Below are positions 36,110-48,259 of a stretch of DNA of 64,000 nt, piece by piece. The notes below the pieces were generated by a model. That model was not told where the DNA came from. It did not search any database and worked only from the letters and a program-made list of their open reading frames with translations. The number at the start of each line of letters is the position of its first letter. Within the stretch, counting starts at the first letter, position 1. The stretch comes from Galdieria partita. Its lineage: Eukaryota > Rhodophyta > Bangiophyceae > Galdieriales > Galdieriaceae. Position numbers and translations under genes: made by a program. The stretch lies in contig BQMJ01000061.1 of the NCBI GenBank assembly GCA_025991245.1, positions 1-64,000 of the forward strand, written 5' to 3'.

Positions 36110-39100
36110 ATGTTTGCTCGCCCAAGTAACGAGAAGGTTACTATAGATAGAATAAACCAGTTTTGTGGATGGAAAAACCTGAAACCAAGGAGCTATGTAG
36201 TCCCTTCAAGGAAAGATACTACGCTCTGTGGCAACTTGTGGACTCCAGTGGATACTAACTGTGTGACGTTGGAAGTCTTTTCTAGTTCAGAAAGACTGAC
36301 TTTTGAAGAAGCTACAAAGAAATCGTTCAAGCCAACTCAAGTCGGCGAATATTTTGGTCCATCTTGGTCCACCCATTGGTTTAGGGTTTCCTATATTATT
36401 CCATCTTATATGGAAGGAAAGGAAGTACACTTGCTATGGGACAGCAATTCTGAAGCCCTTGCGTGGAACTCAGAAGGCCAGTCACTACAAGGATTAACAG
36501 GTGGAACAGGTAATATGGTAAGATATGACTTGAAGTTATCGAATTCTGCAAAGAAGGAAGAAAGTGGTATTCTATTCATAGAAATGGCCTGCAACGGACT
36601 CTTTGGAAATGGTGCAGGTGGTACGGAGGAACCACCGGATCCTTCTCGCAAATTTCAATTGTCTGAGGTTGCAGTTGCTGTCTTTCGAAGAGATATTTGG
36701 AATATTCTTTGCGATTTCACTATTATCAAAGATATGGCAATCCATCTACCGAAAGGTGATCCATGGAGAGAACGTGCATTAGTAGTAGCTAATTCATTTA
36801 TCAACGAATTTTCATTCCATGATACGAAAAAGGTTGCCAAAAGTCAAAAAATTCTGCAAGACTTTTTGAAACAAAAAAACGGAGATGGGCAAGCCACAAT
36901 TGCAGCAGTTGGACATTGTCATATTGATACTGCCTGGTTATGGCCGTATGATGAGACGATTAGAAAATGTGCCAGGAGTTGGTCTACCCAACTGAGTAAC
37001 ATGGAAATGTTTCCAAAATACAAATTTGCATGCAGTCAGGCACAACAGTATGAATGGGTTAAGAACTATTATCCTCAGCTATGGGGTAGAATTTTAGAGA
37101 AGGTGAAAAGTAATCAGTTTATTCCTATTGGAGGAACGTGGGTAGAGATGGACTGCAATTTGCCTAATGGAGAAAGTCTAGTGAGACAATTTCTATTTGG
37201 TCAAAAGTTTTTCCAAAAAGAATTTGGAATGAAAACAAAAGTATTTTGGTTGCCAGATACATTTGGATATGCACCACAGTAAGTGAACCTTTGAAATCGG
37301 TTTTCTGTCCTGACTATACAGTCAGACTTCCTCAGATCATCAAGAGTAGCAAAATGTCATATTTTGTGACCCAAAAAATGTCTTGGAATAGGGTTTGTTA
37401 TCTTTATTTTCTATGTATATGCATCGTAACGCTAATATTTCTTGTCTTTCTTAGTACAACAAATTTCCCTATTCATCCTTTGTTTGGGAAGGACTAGATG
37501 GCAGTCAAGTTTTGGCTCACTTTCCTCCAGCTGATACTTACAATGCTCTTGGAACAGTGGATGAAGTGCTCATGTCAGTATCAAATAATCAAGAACTAGG
37601 TGTTTATGACACTTCTCTTATGTTGTTTGGGCATGGCGACGGAGGCGGAGGTCCTACTCCAGCAATGTTGGAAAGTCTATCTCGTATGCAAAATGTAGCA
37701 GGATTGCCTAAAGTCAACTTGGACATGACACCAACAAAATTTTTTGAAGAAATGGAGAAACATCAAGCTGAATTGCCAGTTTGGTTAGGTGAGCTTTACT
37801 TGGAGGAACACAGAGGAACTCTGACAAGTCAGTCTTTTGTCAAACGAGACAATAGAAGAGCGGAAGAAATGATGAAGGAAATCGAAGCTTTGTATTCAAT
37901 CCTATATGCCTGTTATGGTATTTCTTATCCTCATGAGGCCATCAATCAATTGTGGAAGTATATTCTTTTGAACCAATTCCACGACGTGTTACCTGGAAGT
38001 TCCATTGGAGACGTTTACAAAGACGTAAGAGTCTATTACAAGAAACTATTTGAACAAGGGAAACAGCTGGTAAAAAAAGGATTGAACTTACTAAGTTCAA
38101 GTCAAAATAGTTCCGACAAGCGTTCTAGTGATAGACTACAATTGAGACTGGACAGTTCTTGTATTGCACTTGTAGAGCCTCAAAATGTTTCAAACCACAC
38201 TGAAAATACTGTCACTTTAGAAGAACGTGACACCACTATAAGAATGTCTAATGGGAAAATAGATGCTGTGTTGGATAAGCATGGAAGAATTTGTTCTCTG
38301 AAGCATCGAGATATAGATAGAGATTTCATGGCTTCAGGTCATTTTGGAAACCATCTTGTGCTTTATGAAGATGTTCCAACCGCATTCGATGCATGGAATG
38401 TCGAATCTTATTCAGATGACAAGCCTTTACCTATACAATCACCACCCAAATATAAGATTCTATCAGAAGGACCTCAGGAAGCTGCAGTTCAGTTTTCGTA
38501 TTCGATTGGAGAGAGAAGTACTCTGGATCAAGTTATTCAACTGCGTGCTGGATCTGATATGATTCAATTCAAGAATCATTGTTACTGGAATGAAAGCTTC
38601 AAAGTACTACGTGTGGAATTCCCTACCAGTATTCGTTCAGAAAGAGTAGCTTATGAGACTCAATTTGGATATATAATGAGACCGAACCACCGCAATACAT
38701 CTTGGGAAGCAGCTAAGTTTGAAGTGTGTGGACATCGCTTCAGTGACATTTCGGAGCCTGGCTATGGTTTGGCGTTGCTGAATGATAGCAAATATGGATA
38801 TTCTGCAATAGGAAGTACACTAAGGCTCACATTACTAAGATCACCAAAGAGTCCTGATAACGAATGTGATATGGGATATCACACTTTTTCTTATGCATTA
38901 CTTCCACATACTCCTGAGTTTCCTTGTGAGCAAGTATTTACTGCTGCTGATCAATTGAACAGAGAATCGAGTCAAGAGAGTGGATGGATCTCTTCCATAA
39001 TGGAAGGAAAGCCAAGTTTGAGCATAGCGGTAAAAGCAGAAGATGGGAAGGACGGTATTCTTATATCGTCTCTTAAAAAGGCTGAGGAAGAAAATGCTTT

Positions 39101-39323
39101 GATTCTTCGCGTATATGAGTCACTGGGTCGCCATTGTTCGAGTGTCATTCAACTTGCACAAGAGTTACCAATAGTTGAGGTAGAAGCAGTGAACTTGTTG
39201 GAAGAGGAACAAGGTGTAGCCACGATTGATTCCGTAGTTATTTCCAGAAACGATCACAATTTACGGGTCTCCTTGCGACCATTCCAGATTGTTTCCCTCA
39301 AGTTGAAACTCAGTAGTCGATAA
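36110..39323 (+). CDS. MAN2C1: Alpha-mannosidase, GH38 class IIC (cytosolic/vacuolar AMS1/MAN2C1 type)
   Basis: Retaining alpha-mannosidase that trims free or stored oligomannosides. Exons are 36110-37278, 37326-37392 and 37455-39323, with introns of 47 and 62 bp. They total 1034 residues, the usual length for class IIC. Visible motifs are GHCHIDTAWLWPY near residue 270 (zinc-binding His and Asp), WLPDTFGYAPQ spanning the first intron (nucleophile Asp near 382), the class IIC signature FGHGDGGGGPT, and LNQFHDVLPGSSI. No signal peptide is seen at the N-terminus, in line with a cytosolic or vacuole-targeted enzyme. The second intron has a GTTTGT donor. The gene is divergent from sugar porter 2 and lies among other carbohydrate genes. 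Confidence 0.95.
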
Positions 39324-39674
39324 CATTTGAACTGTTCTTTGCAAGCTTGTTGTTGTTTTTGTAAAAGTTCTTTATGCATTTTACTAGCACTTCTAGTTGA
39401 AACTGTCTCGGTTATCAATTCCATAACCCTCTCTTCAAGCAGTTGTACTTGCCTACAAATTGACTTGAAAGTATTCGCGAGTTTCAAGGAAGTAGAAAAA
39501 AAGTTGCAGCCTTTATGCAATGAGGCATTCAATGTCTGTTCTTGTCAGAAACAAATGTCCAAAATTGTAATTTCAATAACAATTCTATTATAATATGAGC
39601 AAGAGTATGCTTCTCGAGAACTTCAGCTAGTTGAATATTACCTGTTGTATCAACTTGGTAAATTTGATAACCAT
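39254..39674 (-). CDS. Possible small coiled-coil protein, antisense-overlapping the mannosidase 3' end
   Basis: Proposed exons are 39674-39642 (starting MVIKFTKLIQQ) and 39535-39254, joined by a GT-AG intron of 106 bp, to give about 104 residues. The central part is helical and charged (VQLLEERVMELITETV), reminiscent of small coiled-coil subunits of trafficking complexes, but no family is assigned. The last 23 codons are antisense to the mannosidase C-terminus. The intron is longer than others here, which lowers confidence. The frame may simply be a chance one. Confidence 0.3.
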
Positions 39675-40099
39675 GTTTATATTTTTCTTATCAGTCTTTG
39701 AAGTAGCACTAAGGTAAGTCGTAGCAACTCAATCTATTGTTGTTTTACTATAGGCGATAGTGCTTATTTGAAATCAAAGTTTCACTAATATATATAAATC
39801 AATGTCTAAATGCTGTGAAACATTTTTCATTTGCTCGTTGAGAAATCCAAAAAGAATGATTTCACTCCAACTTCAACACAGTTATATTTTGTATATTATC
39901 AATGATCCCAGTCAAAGTCTTTTCTCTTTTAAAAATCTTCACGTATATATTATTATCTTTTCTGATATCGAATGAGTTCTGCTAAAGCTAAAGACAGCTG
40001 TCCATTGAAAATTCTAAGAGAAATTCTATGCGACATGATCAGCCATTCTTGAATAGTGGAAGACGCCCAACACCTTTGTGGTTCGTTGTGTGCTAGAAA
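39675..40099. other. Intergenic region upstream of the aldo/keto reductase
   Basis: AT-rich, with no gene seen. It should include the reductase promoter. Confidence 0.4.
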
Positions 40100-41222
40100 A
40101 TGCAGCATACCGTATCTTCTGGCAATATGATTTACAATACACTAGGTAAAAGCGGTATATTGGTTTCCAAGTTGTCTTTGGGTGCTTGGGTTTCTTTTGA
40201 TGACCAAATTAACCTAGATACAGCATATGCTCTTATGACAAGAGCTTATCAGTTGGGCTGCAACCTCTTTGACAACGCAGAAAGCTATGCAAACGGCAAG
40301 GCAGAGACCATGATGGGACAGGCGTTTCACAAAGGACTAAAAGAGGGTGTTTGGACGAGAGAAGATTTGGTGCTTACAACAAAGTTATTTGGTGGTACCA
40401 GGGGTGATCGCAACACTTGTAATTCCAAGGGATGTTCTAGAAAGCATATTGTTGAAGGAATGCAAGCCTCTTTAAAAAGAATGGAACTAGAATATGTGGA
40501 TGTGGTGTTTTGTCATCGTCCCGATCCTCTGACTCCTATTGAGGAGACTGTGAGAGCGATGAATCACGGCAAGTATAACAATATATTGTACTTGGTGAAA
40601 ACTCATTTCTTTTATAGTTATCGACCGTGGATACGCGTATTACTGGGGCACTAGTGAGTGGTCTGCGCAAGAAATTACTGAAGCGTGTCGAGTTGCAGAT
40701 GTGAATGGCCTTATACGTCCACTCTGTGAACAACCACAATATAACATATTTCATCGTCATAGAGTAGAAATTGAGTATGAACCTCTCTATAGAGATTTCG
40801 GTTTAGGTACGACTATTTGGTCCCCTTTGGCTTGGGGTATTCTTTCTGGAAAGTATAGTGGAAAGCATATTCCTGAAGGTTCAAGACTGTCTCTAGAAAA
40901 GTACAAATGGTTAAAAGATACTGCTTTTTCTGAAAGAGAGTGGCAGATTGAAAAAACTGATCAATTAAAACCACTAGCGCAAGAGTTAGGTTGTACTGTA
41001 GCACAATTAGCCATTGCTTGGTGTGTAGCTAATCCGAACGTATCGACAGTAATCACTGGAGCCACTAAAGTAGAACAACTAGAGGAGAACTTCAAGGCGA
41101 TGGATATCGTACCGAAATTGACTCCTGAAGTGATGGAAAGAATTGATAAAGTTGTTCAAACTAAACCAGACTATGGCTCTGAGATGAAGATGGCTCGTCG
41201 TATTCGTGGTTTGGAAAGTTGA
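40100..41222 (+). CDS. Aldo/keto reductase of the Kv-beta (AKR6-like) type
   Basis: NAD(P)H-dependent carbonyl reductase with a TIM-barrel fold. Two exons, 40100-40568 and 40618-41222, give 357 residues. The 49-bp intron is of the GC-AG class (GCAAGT donor), which restores [12 protein letters not shown] across the junction. Catalytic tetrad residues are visible: Asp and Tyr in [11 protein letters not shown], Lys in LTTKLF and His in FCHRPD. Further family marks are [14 protein letters not shown], the CEQPQYNIF stretch, [13 protein letters not shown], and the cofactor-binding region ending [13 protein letters not shown]. Animal Kv-beta subunits replace the His, so this is the fungal/plant-like enzyme form. 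It may reduce sugar-derived aldehydes or ketones. The start is the first ATG; a second is nine codons in. Confidence 0.93.
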
Positions 41223-41604
41223 ACTAGTGAATATGATAAATGTTTGACTTGTTGCTAGATGTGATATGTGCCAGAAAGGTTAAAGAATGACACGTCAAGA
41301 AATGGAAAGACTTTTCGCTACTTATTTTTGTCCTCGAAAAGTTATCGAATATCACAATGTCAAATTTTCTATTTAGTGAAGCTCCAAAGAACTTGGAGTT
41401 ATGCTATATTTCTATAAGATTGTATCGTAGCTTCCAGAGAACACTTGCATCATGGACCTGTCACAAAATAGTTGCCGTTTAAAATTTCATTTCTTACTCT
41501 ACGGTTCTAATAATCCTACCATTTAAGCATGTTGAAGACTGTAAATTTGCTATCGAGAAAAGTTTTTACTGATTTGTCTGATTTCTCCATGTTTTATATC
41601 AGAT

Positions 41605-41819
41605 ATGCTTCGTTGGATTACAAAAGAAGCGACAACAAAAGGAAAGTTAGATGGTATCTTAAAGTGGAATCGCACGGAAGCAAATGGTAAGTTGTTCTTT
41701 TTGTCAATGGCAGCGGTTTCATTCATTTGTTGTTGTCTATCGAAGAGAGATTTGATGAAAAGAGTATTTTGTTGCTGATACTTTATGAAAGCAATCACAA
41801 TTCTTATTGGAACAAGTAA
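41605..41819 (+). CDS. Possible 51-residue ORF with one intron
   Basis: Proposed exons are 41605-41686 (MLRWITKEATTKGKLDG) and 41746-41819 (RFDEKSILLLILYESNHN), with a 59-bp GT-AG intron in the local size range and a total divisible by three. No family is recognised. The opposite strand has a 103-codon open frame over the same DNA, so coding status is uncertain. Confidence 0.22.
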
Positions 41820-42596
41820 TTGATTCTCAGCAAGCTTGCACCAACATTGGAAATGATCCAATTCAGGTGATTAAGGCGCAGTTTAATAGTTTCTCTCCTC
41901 TTGTTGTTTTTTTGTAAAATCTTTTCCTGTTCAAGTTATGGATTTCTGTAGAGCTGCAGCCTTGACAATCAAATTAAGAAGGCAAGGAACATTTTAGAAT
42001 TGCCCAACCAATCATTATGCTTGTATACTGAAGACGAGTAGACTTTAGAGTGAGTGACTGGATATCTAAATAGTTTTCTTCCTTTTCTTACTTCTCCTAT
42101 CTATCACTATATGCTCTTTTGCAACTTGTTGGAACGAGCAGTACTTTATTGGTTTGTTAAGTCTAAACAAGGATACGAGTTTTGATATGACGGGTAACTG
42201 TCTTTTCAATTTTGTGGCAAGCAATTGTACTATGATTCGCATGCATTCTTTTTTGGAAAAAAAGTACTGAACACACAAGCATTCATGGTTGCTAATGTTG
42301 TTACCTATTCGTTAGTTTGCAGTGTCTTTTTAACTAGTGGTTCAACCTAGATAGTTTCCAAAGAACCCAGATAAGTGATTGAAGCAGAATTAGTTTTCTT
42401 CTACTCCAGTTTTGATAGAAATTATCAAGTTTTATTAACTTTCATTTGAACTTGTTGATCAATGAAATTGTCCCTTCAGGTTTAGGAACTCTTTGGGAGA
42501 ATTACAAGTTTCCAAGTTCTCTACACATAGACATGAACAAATCAAGCATTTATTTCAATACACGCGGAAATATCAAGGACTTGAAATAGACTATCA
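41820..42596. other. Intergenic region
   Basis: No supported gene. A 70-codon minus-strand frame at 42066-42278 has a Lys/Arg-rich end but no recognisable motif. Confidence 0.4.
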
Positions 42597-44237
42597 CTAA
42601 TCTTCCATATTGTGTTGATTTATTTGTTTCTTCCGTAGTTTAGACTTGAGATAAGATGTCAAATTTTTTGCATTTCTCTTCATGAGTCCAAGAATGCCTC
42701 CATCAAACTGTTCCCTTACTTCTTCGAGGGTCTTGTTTTTGGTTTCAGGGAGAGTGAGAAAATCCCAAAAATAGAAGAAACATGTAAATGCCAGGTATAA
42801 TCCAAATGTTCCTATATGACCAATAGCATTAGTAGTTTTGGTAAAAGTTTTGGTTGTTGTAAAGGCACTGATAAAGATCCAAAATGCTGACCAAGCAGCT
42901 CCATAGCTTCTTACTGGCAATTCATACATTTCTCCACACATGACCCACTGAACAGGATTTATTCCAATGTTACCATTGCCGTTGATGAGAGCCCATCCAA
43001 CTAGAAACAAGCCCGCTCGACTGGATGCAGTATTTAAACTAAAGCCTATCATTCCAAATATTATTCCCAGGATAACAAAGGGCAATGACAAGATAAGATA
43101 GCAGAATCTACGACCAAACTTGTCTAAAGCATAAAATGCAGGAATTGAACTTGCAAGACTCCAAAATCCCAGGGGAATCTGAGCATATACAGCTTTCTTA
43201 GCTGTCACTCCAATTCCAACTAAAATTGGAGTCATGTAGTAAGCAATTGCTGTGCCACCGCTAAATTGAGAAGTAAAGCCTAACATTGCTCCTGTCACAA
43301 ATGGAGCACGTATTCTTGGATTGGTAACAATTTCCTTAATATCACCAAAGAATCCTTTTTGGAACTTTTTCCTCTCTTCAAGCTCTTCTTCAACAAGCTG
43401 TAGTGCGTATTCAAAGTCTCTCAATGAATTGGGTCCATCTCCATGATATCTAATCCAGACTTTCTTCGCTTCCTCATATCTATTATTCTTCATATGCCAT
43501 CTGGGACTTTCTGCAAACATTACTACGCCAATGAACTGAATGAATGCTACTACAAAGCCGGAGCCTAAGAACAGGCGCCATCTCCACATTGTATCAACTT
43601 GAATGGTTATTGACAGCCATATATTAGCAATAAATCCCCCTGCCATCTGAAATGCATTATACGAATTTAGATTACCTCCTCTGGTTCTCCAAGGAGCTAC
43701 TTCTGCTATGTAAATATTCATAATCATACTTTCCTGACCCATGCCAACTCCCATGATAAGTCTTCCAGCAACCAGCACAGCATATTCCTTGCCGAAAGTT
43801 TGCATGCCAGTTCCGACAAAATATAAAATGGTGCAAGTCAACAAGGCTTTCTTTCTTCCTAACAAGTCACTAAATGGAATGGCCCTAATTCAACCTTTGA
43901 GTACTTTCTAGTGACTAGGAAGGAGATAAACTTACGTCAATGAACCTAGAGTAGCTCCTAAAGAGGCTCCTGCCGATATCCATGACCATAGACTAGCGCT
44001 AATATTTAAATCTGGCTCAGCATAGATAGATGCAGTACCTATGACAGACTGATCGAGCCCCATCATCATAGCTCCAAATGCTGCGAAAAACTGAAACCAG
44101 TGTAATAACCAAGTACCTCCCTCATCTATTTGTTGATTTTTCACCTCTTCTTTTCCACCTGTAAGGCTGTCTGAATGCTTTGGGCTATCTTCAAGGTCTT
44201 GAGTAGTTAATATTTCTTCGTCAGAGTGCTTCTCCAT
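42597..44237 (-). CDS. MFS sugar/polyol porter 3 (diverged paralogue)
   Basis: Sugar porter family member with exons 44237-43936 and 43884-42597, a 51-bp intron and 529 residues. Landmarks are GLDQSVIGT in TM1, DLLGRKKAL after TM2, AESPRW after TM6, DKFGRRFCYL and PETKNKTLEEV after TM12. The intron lies at the equivalent place to those in porters 1 and 2, showing common descent, but sequence identity is clearly lower. The chosen start gives an acidic, hydrophilic N-terminal tail (MEKHSDEEI); an ATG ten codons upstream (44267) would add MCCTCDFVLL. The substrate is unknown. Confidence 0.92.
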
Positions 44238-44267
44238 CAGAAGGACAAAATCACAAGTGCAACACAT

Positions 44268-44704
44268 GATTCAAGTTTTGGATTCTTTTTAAAGATATTC
44301 AGGACAGATTGATCTGAAAACACCCCTTGCAGTTACCCTGAACGGAGAATGAATGGAAGCACAAGAGAATCCGAATAACGCTGTGTTCCTCTGGACATGC
44401 TGCGATGTGCTGCGGTCCACACGACAATGTCAGTTTGATAGTTTAGTTACTCATATAACGGTTGAATGAGGATGGCTTGATTTCTTATGGCTCGAGTATA
44501 GGTTTCTTTAGAAAGACATATACAAAAGTACTTTTATAGAGCCGCATATTTGTACATAGAACAATCAAGCGTAAACAGTCGTTTAAATACACTCTTTTAT
44601 CCAATAGTAGATGACTAATAAAGCTACATATGAATAGGCTAAAAAGATCATTGTGAAATTAGATTCAAACGTGTTTAATTCGAGCGAAACTACTCATACA
44701 ATCG
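44268..44704. promoter_or_regulatory. Upstream region of porter 3 and 3' region of the RWP-RK gene
   Basis: 437 bp without a gene, presumably holding the porter 3 promoter and the terminator of the upstream minus-strand gene. No site is recognised. Confidence 0.4.
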
Positions 44705-45487
44705 TTAGAATTGAAAGTTCTGAAAGTTTACTCCTTGAAACCTCAATGACTCTGAATAATATGTTTTGGCGAGGTCCAGAATAGTAGAAGGTTGCAAATT
44801 ACGTATTCCTTCTTCTCCCAATTTGATAATGAATTCGGTAAATGTACGACAGGGATCCTCTATCCATTGTGACTTTTGATAGTTCAAGTTGCATGGATTC
44901 CGTTCAATTTCCATTTTTAATGTATGACAGTTTCTACTTTTATCAGGAATGAATGCTTCAGGATTTTCGAAATTATCCAAGCTTGTTAGGTGATAGTTGG
45001 TGCTCGTACTGAACCCATGGCAATCTGCTATCTCGTTCTTCTGTCCTGCACAGATATTATCAGAGCTTGTATCTTCTACTGAGGCTTCTAGAGAATTGGA
45101 AACTAAAAACTCTATGTTTTGTGGAGTTATCTCGAACTCTTCTTGTTCTCTTACGCCAAGTAACTCTGGATGCTTCTCTAGTTCTTGTTTTCTTTGAACG
45201 AGTACTTCTATCTTTCTTCTTATACTGCTGACTCTTTTCCCATTGTCACTCATTTCATTGTTGTGTTCGTCTTGTTCTACTTGTAAGTCTTTTAAAAAGT
45301 TTATGACTTTATCGAGTCGTTGTAAATATCTGTAGGGCCATTTTCTTATGCCATAGCTTCTCAAAGAACTTCGAAGCAAACTGCAAGAAACGGAGAGCTC
45401 TTTCGATGCAATATGTATCGGTTTTTGAAAATAAAGTTTCATAATAGACAAAGGCAAATACTTAGGGTTCCTCTTCTTCTGGAGCAT
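44705..45487 (-). CDS. RWP-RK domain transcription factor
   Basis: 260-residue, single-exon protein. Near its N-terminus it carries an RWP-RK DNA-binding domain at about residues 17-60: PIHIASKELSVSCSLLRSSL followed by YGIRKWPYRYLQRLDKV, where RKWPYR corresponds to the family RWPYRK core. A charged probable coiled coil follows (about residues 60-105), as in other RWP-RK proteins. The C-terminal half is low-similarity and acidic. The family includes nitrate/ammonium regulators (NLP, NIT2) and gamete-fate factors. This short form lacks a PB1 or GAF-like region. It is head-to-head with the beta-galactosidase gene, about 208 bp between starts, so it could co-regulate or control it. Confidence 0.87.
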   Translation of the reverse strand: MLQKKRNPKYLPLSIMKLYFQKPIHIASKELSVSCSLLRSSLRSYGIRKWPYRYLQRLDKVINFLKDLQVEQDEHNNEMSDNGKRVSSIRRKIEVLVQRKQELEKHPELLGVREQEEFEITPQNIEFLVSNSLEASVEDTSSDNICAGQKNEIADCHGFSTSTNYHLTSLDNFENPEAFIPDKSRNCHTLKMEIERNPCNLNYQKSQWIEDPCRTFTEFIIKLGEEGIRNLQPSTILDLAKTYYSESLRFQGVNFQNFQF

Positions 45488-45695
45488 CTCAGGGAAAGTG
45501 TGAACAGTCCAAGCAAAAATAATCCTAAATCTGGATTGGAATGAACGCTAGGGCTGAAACTGTCCTTCGGACAGTTTGGGTCACTTTAGCTACGTTCGGA
45601 GTTAACAAATGTAGTCCAATGGAATAAACCATCGAGCTCTTTAAAATGATTTCAACTGTTGCCACTTTTTGGAAACCATCAATTCTTGAAAGCTT
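45488..45695. promoter_or_regulatory. Bidirectional promoter region, RWP-RK factor / beta-galactosidase
   Basis: Only 208 bp separate the two divergent start codons, so both core promoters are within it. No clear TATA box or palindromic operator is recognised. Confidence 0.45.
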
Positions 45696-48259
45696 ATGGA
45701 AACCCAAGGTTTAGTGTCATTCGATTCTAGGGCAGTAACTCTGAATGGCAAAAGAACACTACTATTGGGTGGTAGCATACAGTACCCAAAAGTTCATCAT
45801 ACTCAATGGGAACATTCGTTGAAACTGGCAAAAGAATGTGGACTGAACTTTTTAGACATATGTAAGGGACACTCTTCTATGATAACAGAGTTACTTATGC
45901 TCTCTAGATGTATTCTGGAACGTTCATGAAAAGAGAAGAGGTGTCTTTACCTTTACCGAAAATGGAGATATATGTCGTTTTCTTCAAATGGCTCATCAGC
46001 AAGGACTTTTGGTAATGCTCCGTCTTGGACCTTACATTTGTGCAGAAACAAGCTACGGTGGGTTCCCTTACTGGCTACGAGAAATTCCAGGTGATTCATT
46101 AACTGATTGAATTCCATATTGAAATTCTAATTTCGTGAGAACTAGATATTCAATTTCGTACTTACAATGAGCCATTTATGCGTGAAGTGAAAAGATGGTT
46201 GCTTTACCTCACACTCATGCTAAAGGAACAGAGGCTGTTTTTCCCTCAAGGTGGACCAATCATATTGGTACAATTGGAAAATGAGTACGACCTAGTTAGC
46301 AACATTCACCTCTCTCAGGGAGAGAAATATCTCAATTGGTACAGTGAACTTTATAGAGGTACTGAAATTCTTTGCTTTTACAACAAAGAAACATTCTAAG
46401 CAAGTTTAGAACTGGCGGTTGATGTTCCTCTCATTATGTGCAGGAGTAGTCCTGACGAAGTAGGAGAATTTTGTTCTTCAACGACACAGCCAGAATTTTC
46501 CAGCATAGCGAGCACAGAGAATTGCATAGAAACTCTCAATTCATTTTACGGACATAAGAAAATGGAAAGTTTGCAAAGAAGAAAACCTCACAAACCCATT
46601 CTTTGGACTGAATTTTGGATTGGCTGGTAGGAGTGCTTGTACAGATAGACATCTGCATCGTTTACTTAACGTCTTATAGGTACGATATTTGGGTGTCTCC
46701 TCCGAGAAAACGTTCTATAGAGGTAATTAGATCTAAAGATCTACATCGTTCAATCCTTTTGACAAATCGTAAAAGGATATTGTTTATGCTGAACTTCGAT
46801 TTATAGCTCAAGGTGGTGCAGGATTTAGTTACTATATGTTTCACGGAGGTACTCATTTCAACAATCTTGCCATGTATTCGCAAATTACTTCCTATTACTT
46901 TGAATCTCCTATCGACGAATATGGAAGACCTTCTTTTCTATTTCATCTGCTGAGCAGAATCAACCATATGCTTCATGACCTTTCCATTCATTTATTATCT
47001 CAAGAACGCCCTCAAGTGCTACGTCTCTTGCCTCAAGTGATTGCATTTATTTGGAAAGAAAATTCTTTACATCAAAAGCTTACTTTTCTCTGCAATGATG
47101 GCGACCATATTGCTTATGTCATGTTTCACGGATCTATGATGAAGTTGAATCCTCTCTCTGTAGCTGTCTTTTTTGACAACGAAATGGTGTTTGACTCATC
47201 CTCGAGTTATGATTCTCAAATACCTTTTAGAGACTTTGTACCACTTCAAAGGGAATACTTTCAAGAACTGGAAACTTTCCAGATTGATGTTCCTATTCAA
47301 TCTGTGAATCCAGGTTGTGAATTTTCCCAACTACCTGATATGTTGAATATGACCCAAGATGAAACAGACTACTTATGGTACACTGCGAGCGCGATGCTGC
47401 CTGTCAGCTCCGAGAAATTTGCTTGTGAAAAAGTCGTTATTGATGTAGAAGTGGCTGATTTTTTCCATTTATTCATCAACCAACAATACGTTGGGAGTTC
47501 TTTGACAAAAATGGATGATGAGAGGTTTGCTAACGAGAACAAAGGATTTCGCTTTTCATTGGAATTGGAAGACACAGTGTATCCACTACCAGTATTTTCG
47601 ATGTGCGACAAACTGCATATTTCTCTCTTGGTTTGTTCTTTGGGTTTGATAAAAGGAGAATTTCAATTATGGGAAGGAGCCACCATGGAGAAGGAGAAGA
47701 AGGGATTGTTCAAGGAGCCTAAAATTGAGCTTATCATAATGGATTCTCAACTACAAAGAGAAACAATTCCGTTGTCCTTTACCTCCTTATGGACAGTAGT
47801 GCCACTATCTGTGATGAAAGACCATCAAACTACCTTTGTAAGGGAAAACAATATCAAGAAGGTAGACCTCCCATTATCTCTTGGCCCAACTTATTATAAG
47901 CAACTAATTATAATAGACCAAGACAAAATAGACAAGGTAAGTTTCTACTTGAATGAATCTTCAACTTTTTCTATATATTGTAGATGAAATGGGGCCTTGT
48001 CATCGATTTTTCCAGCATGACGAAAGGAATTTTTCGTTGGAATTCCTTTTGTTGTGGCCGTTATTATAGTATACGATCCTTGGGGAAAGAATGTGATCCA
48101 TCCTTGAGAAATTCACCCATCCAAGAGGACCATTTATCCAAGAGTACTCAGAGATATTATCATGTTCCAAAAGGAATATTGCAAGAAAGAAATCAGTTGG
48201 AGGTATTCGAAGAAATTGGAGGAAATTTCATGCAGTTACGTGTCTTGTTTGTGACTTGA
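45696..48259 (+). CDS. Beta-galactosidase, glycoside hydrolase family 35
   Basis: Exo-acting retaining beta-galactosidase. Seven exons: 45696-45861, 45908-46090, 46146-46358, 46401-46626, 46680-46722, 46776-47936 and 47984-48259. The introns are 42-55 bp, and the product is 755 residues. Motifs across the joins are LNGKRTLLLGGSIQYP, FLDIYVFWNVHE, RLGPYICAE..YGGFPYWLREIPG, ILVQLENEY (acid/base Glu near 160), WTEFWIGWYD (nucleophile Glu near 257), GAGFSYYMFHGGTHF, and a C-terminal YHVPKGILQERNQLEVFEEIGG typical of the jelly-roll region. No obvious cleavable signal peptide appears before the catalytic domain, unlike most plant BGALs, so location is uncertain. The length is near that of plant and bacterial members. 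Confidence 0.94.

Noticed and set aside
41550-41861. 103-codon minus-strand ORF
   Set aside because: No motif; overlaps a plus-strand pair of exons with better intron logic, though neither is certain.
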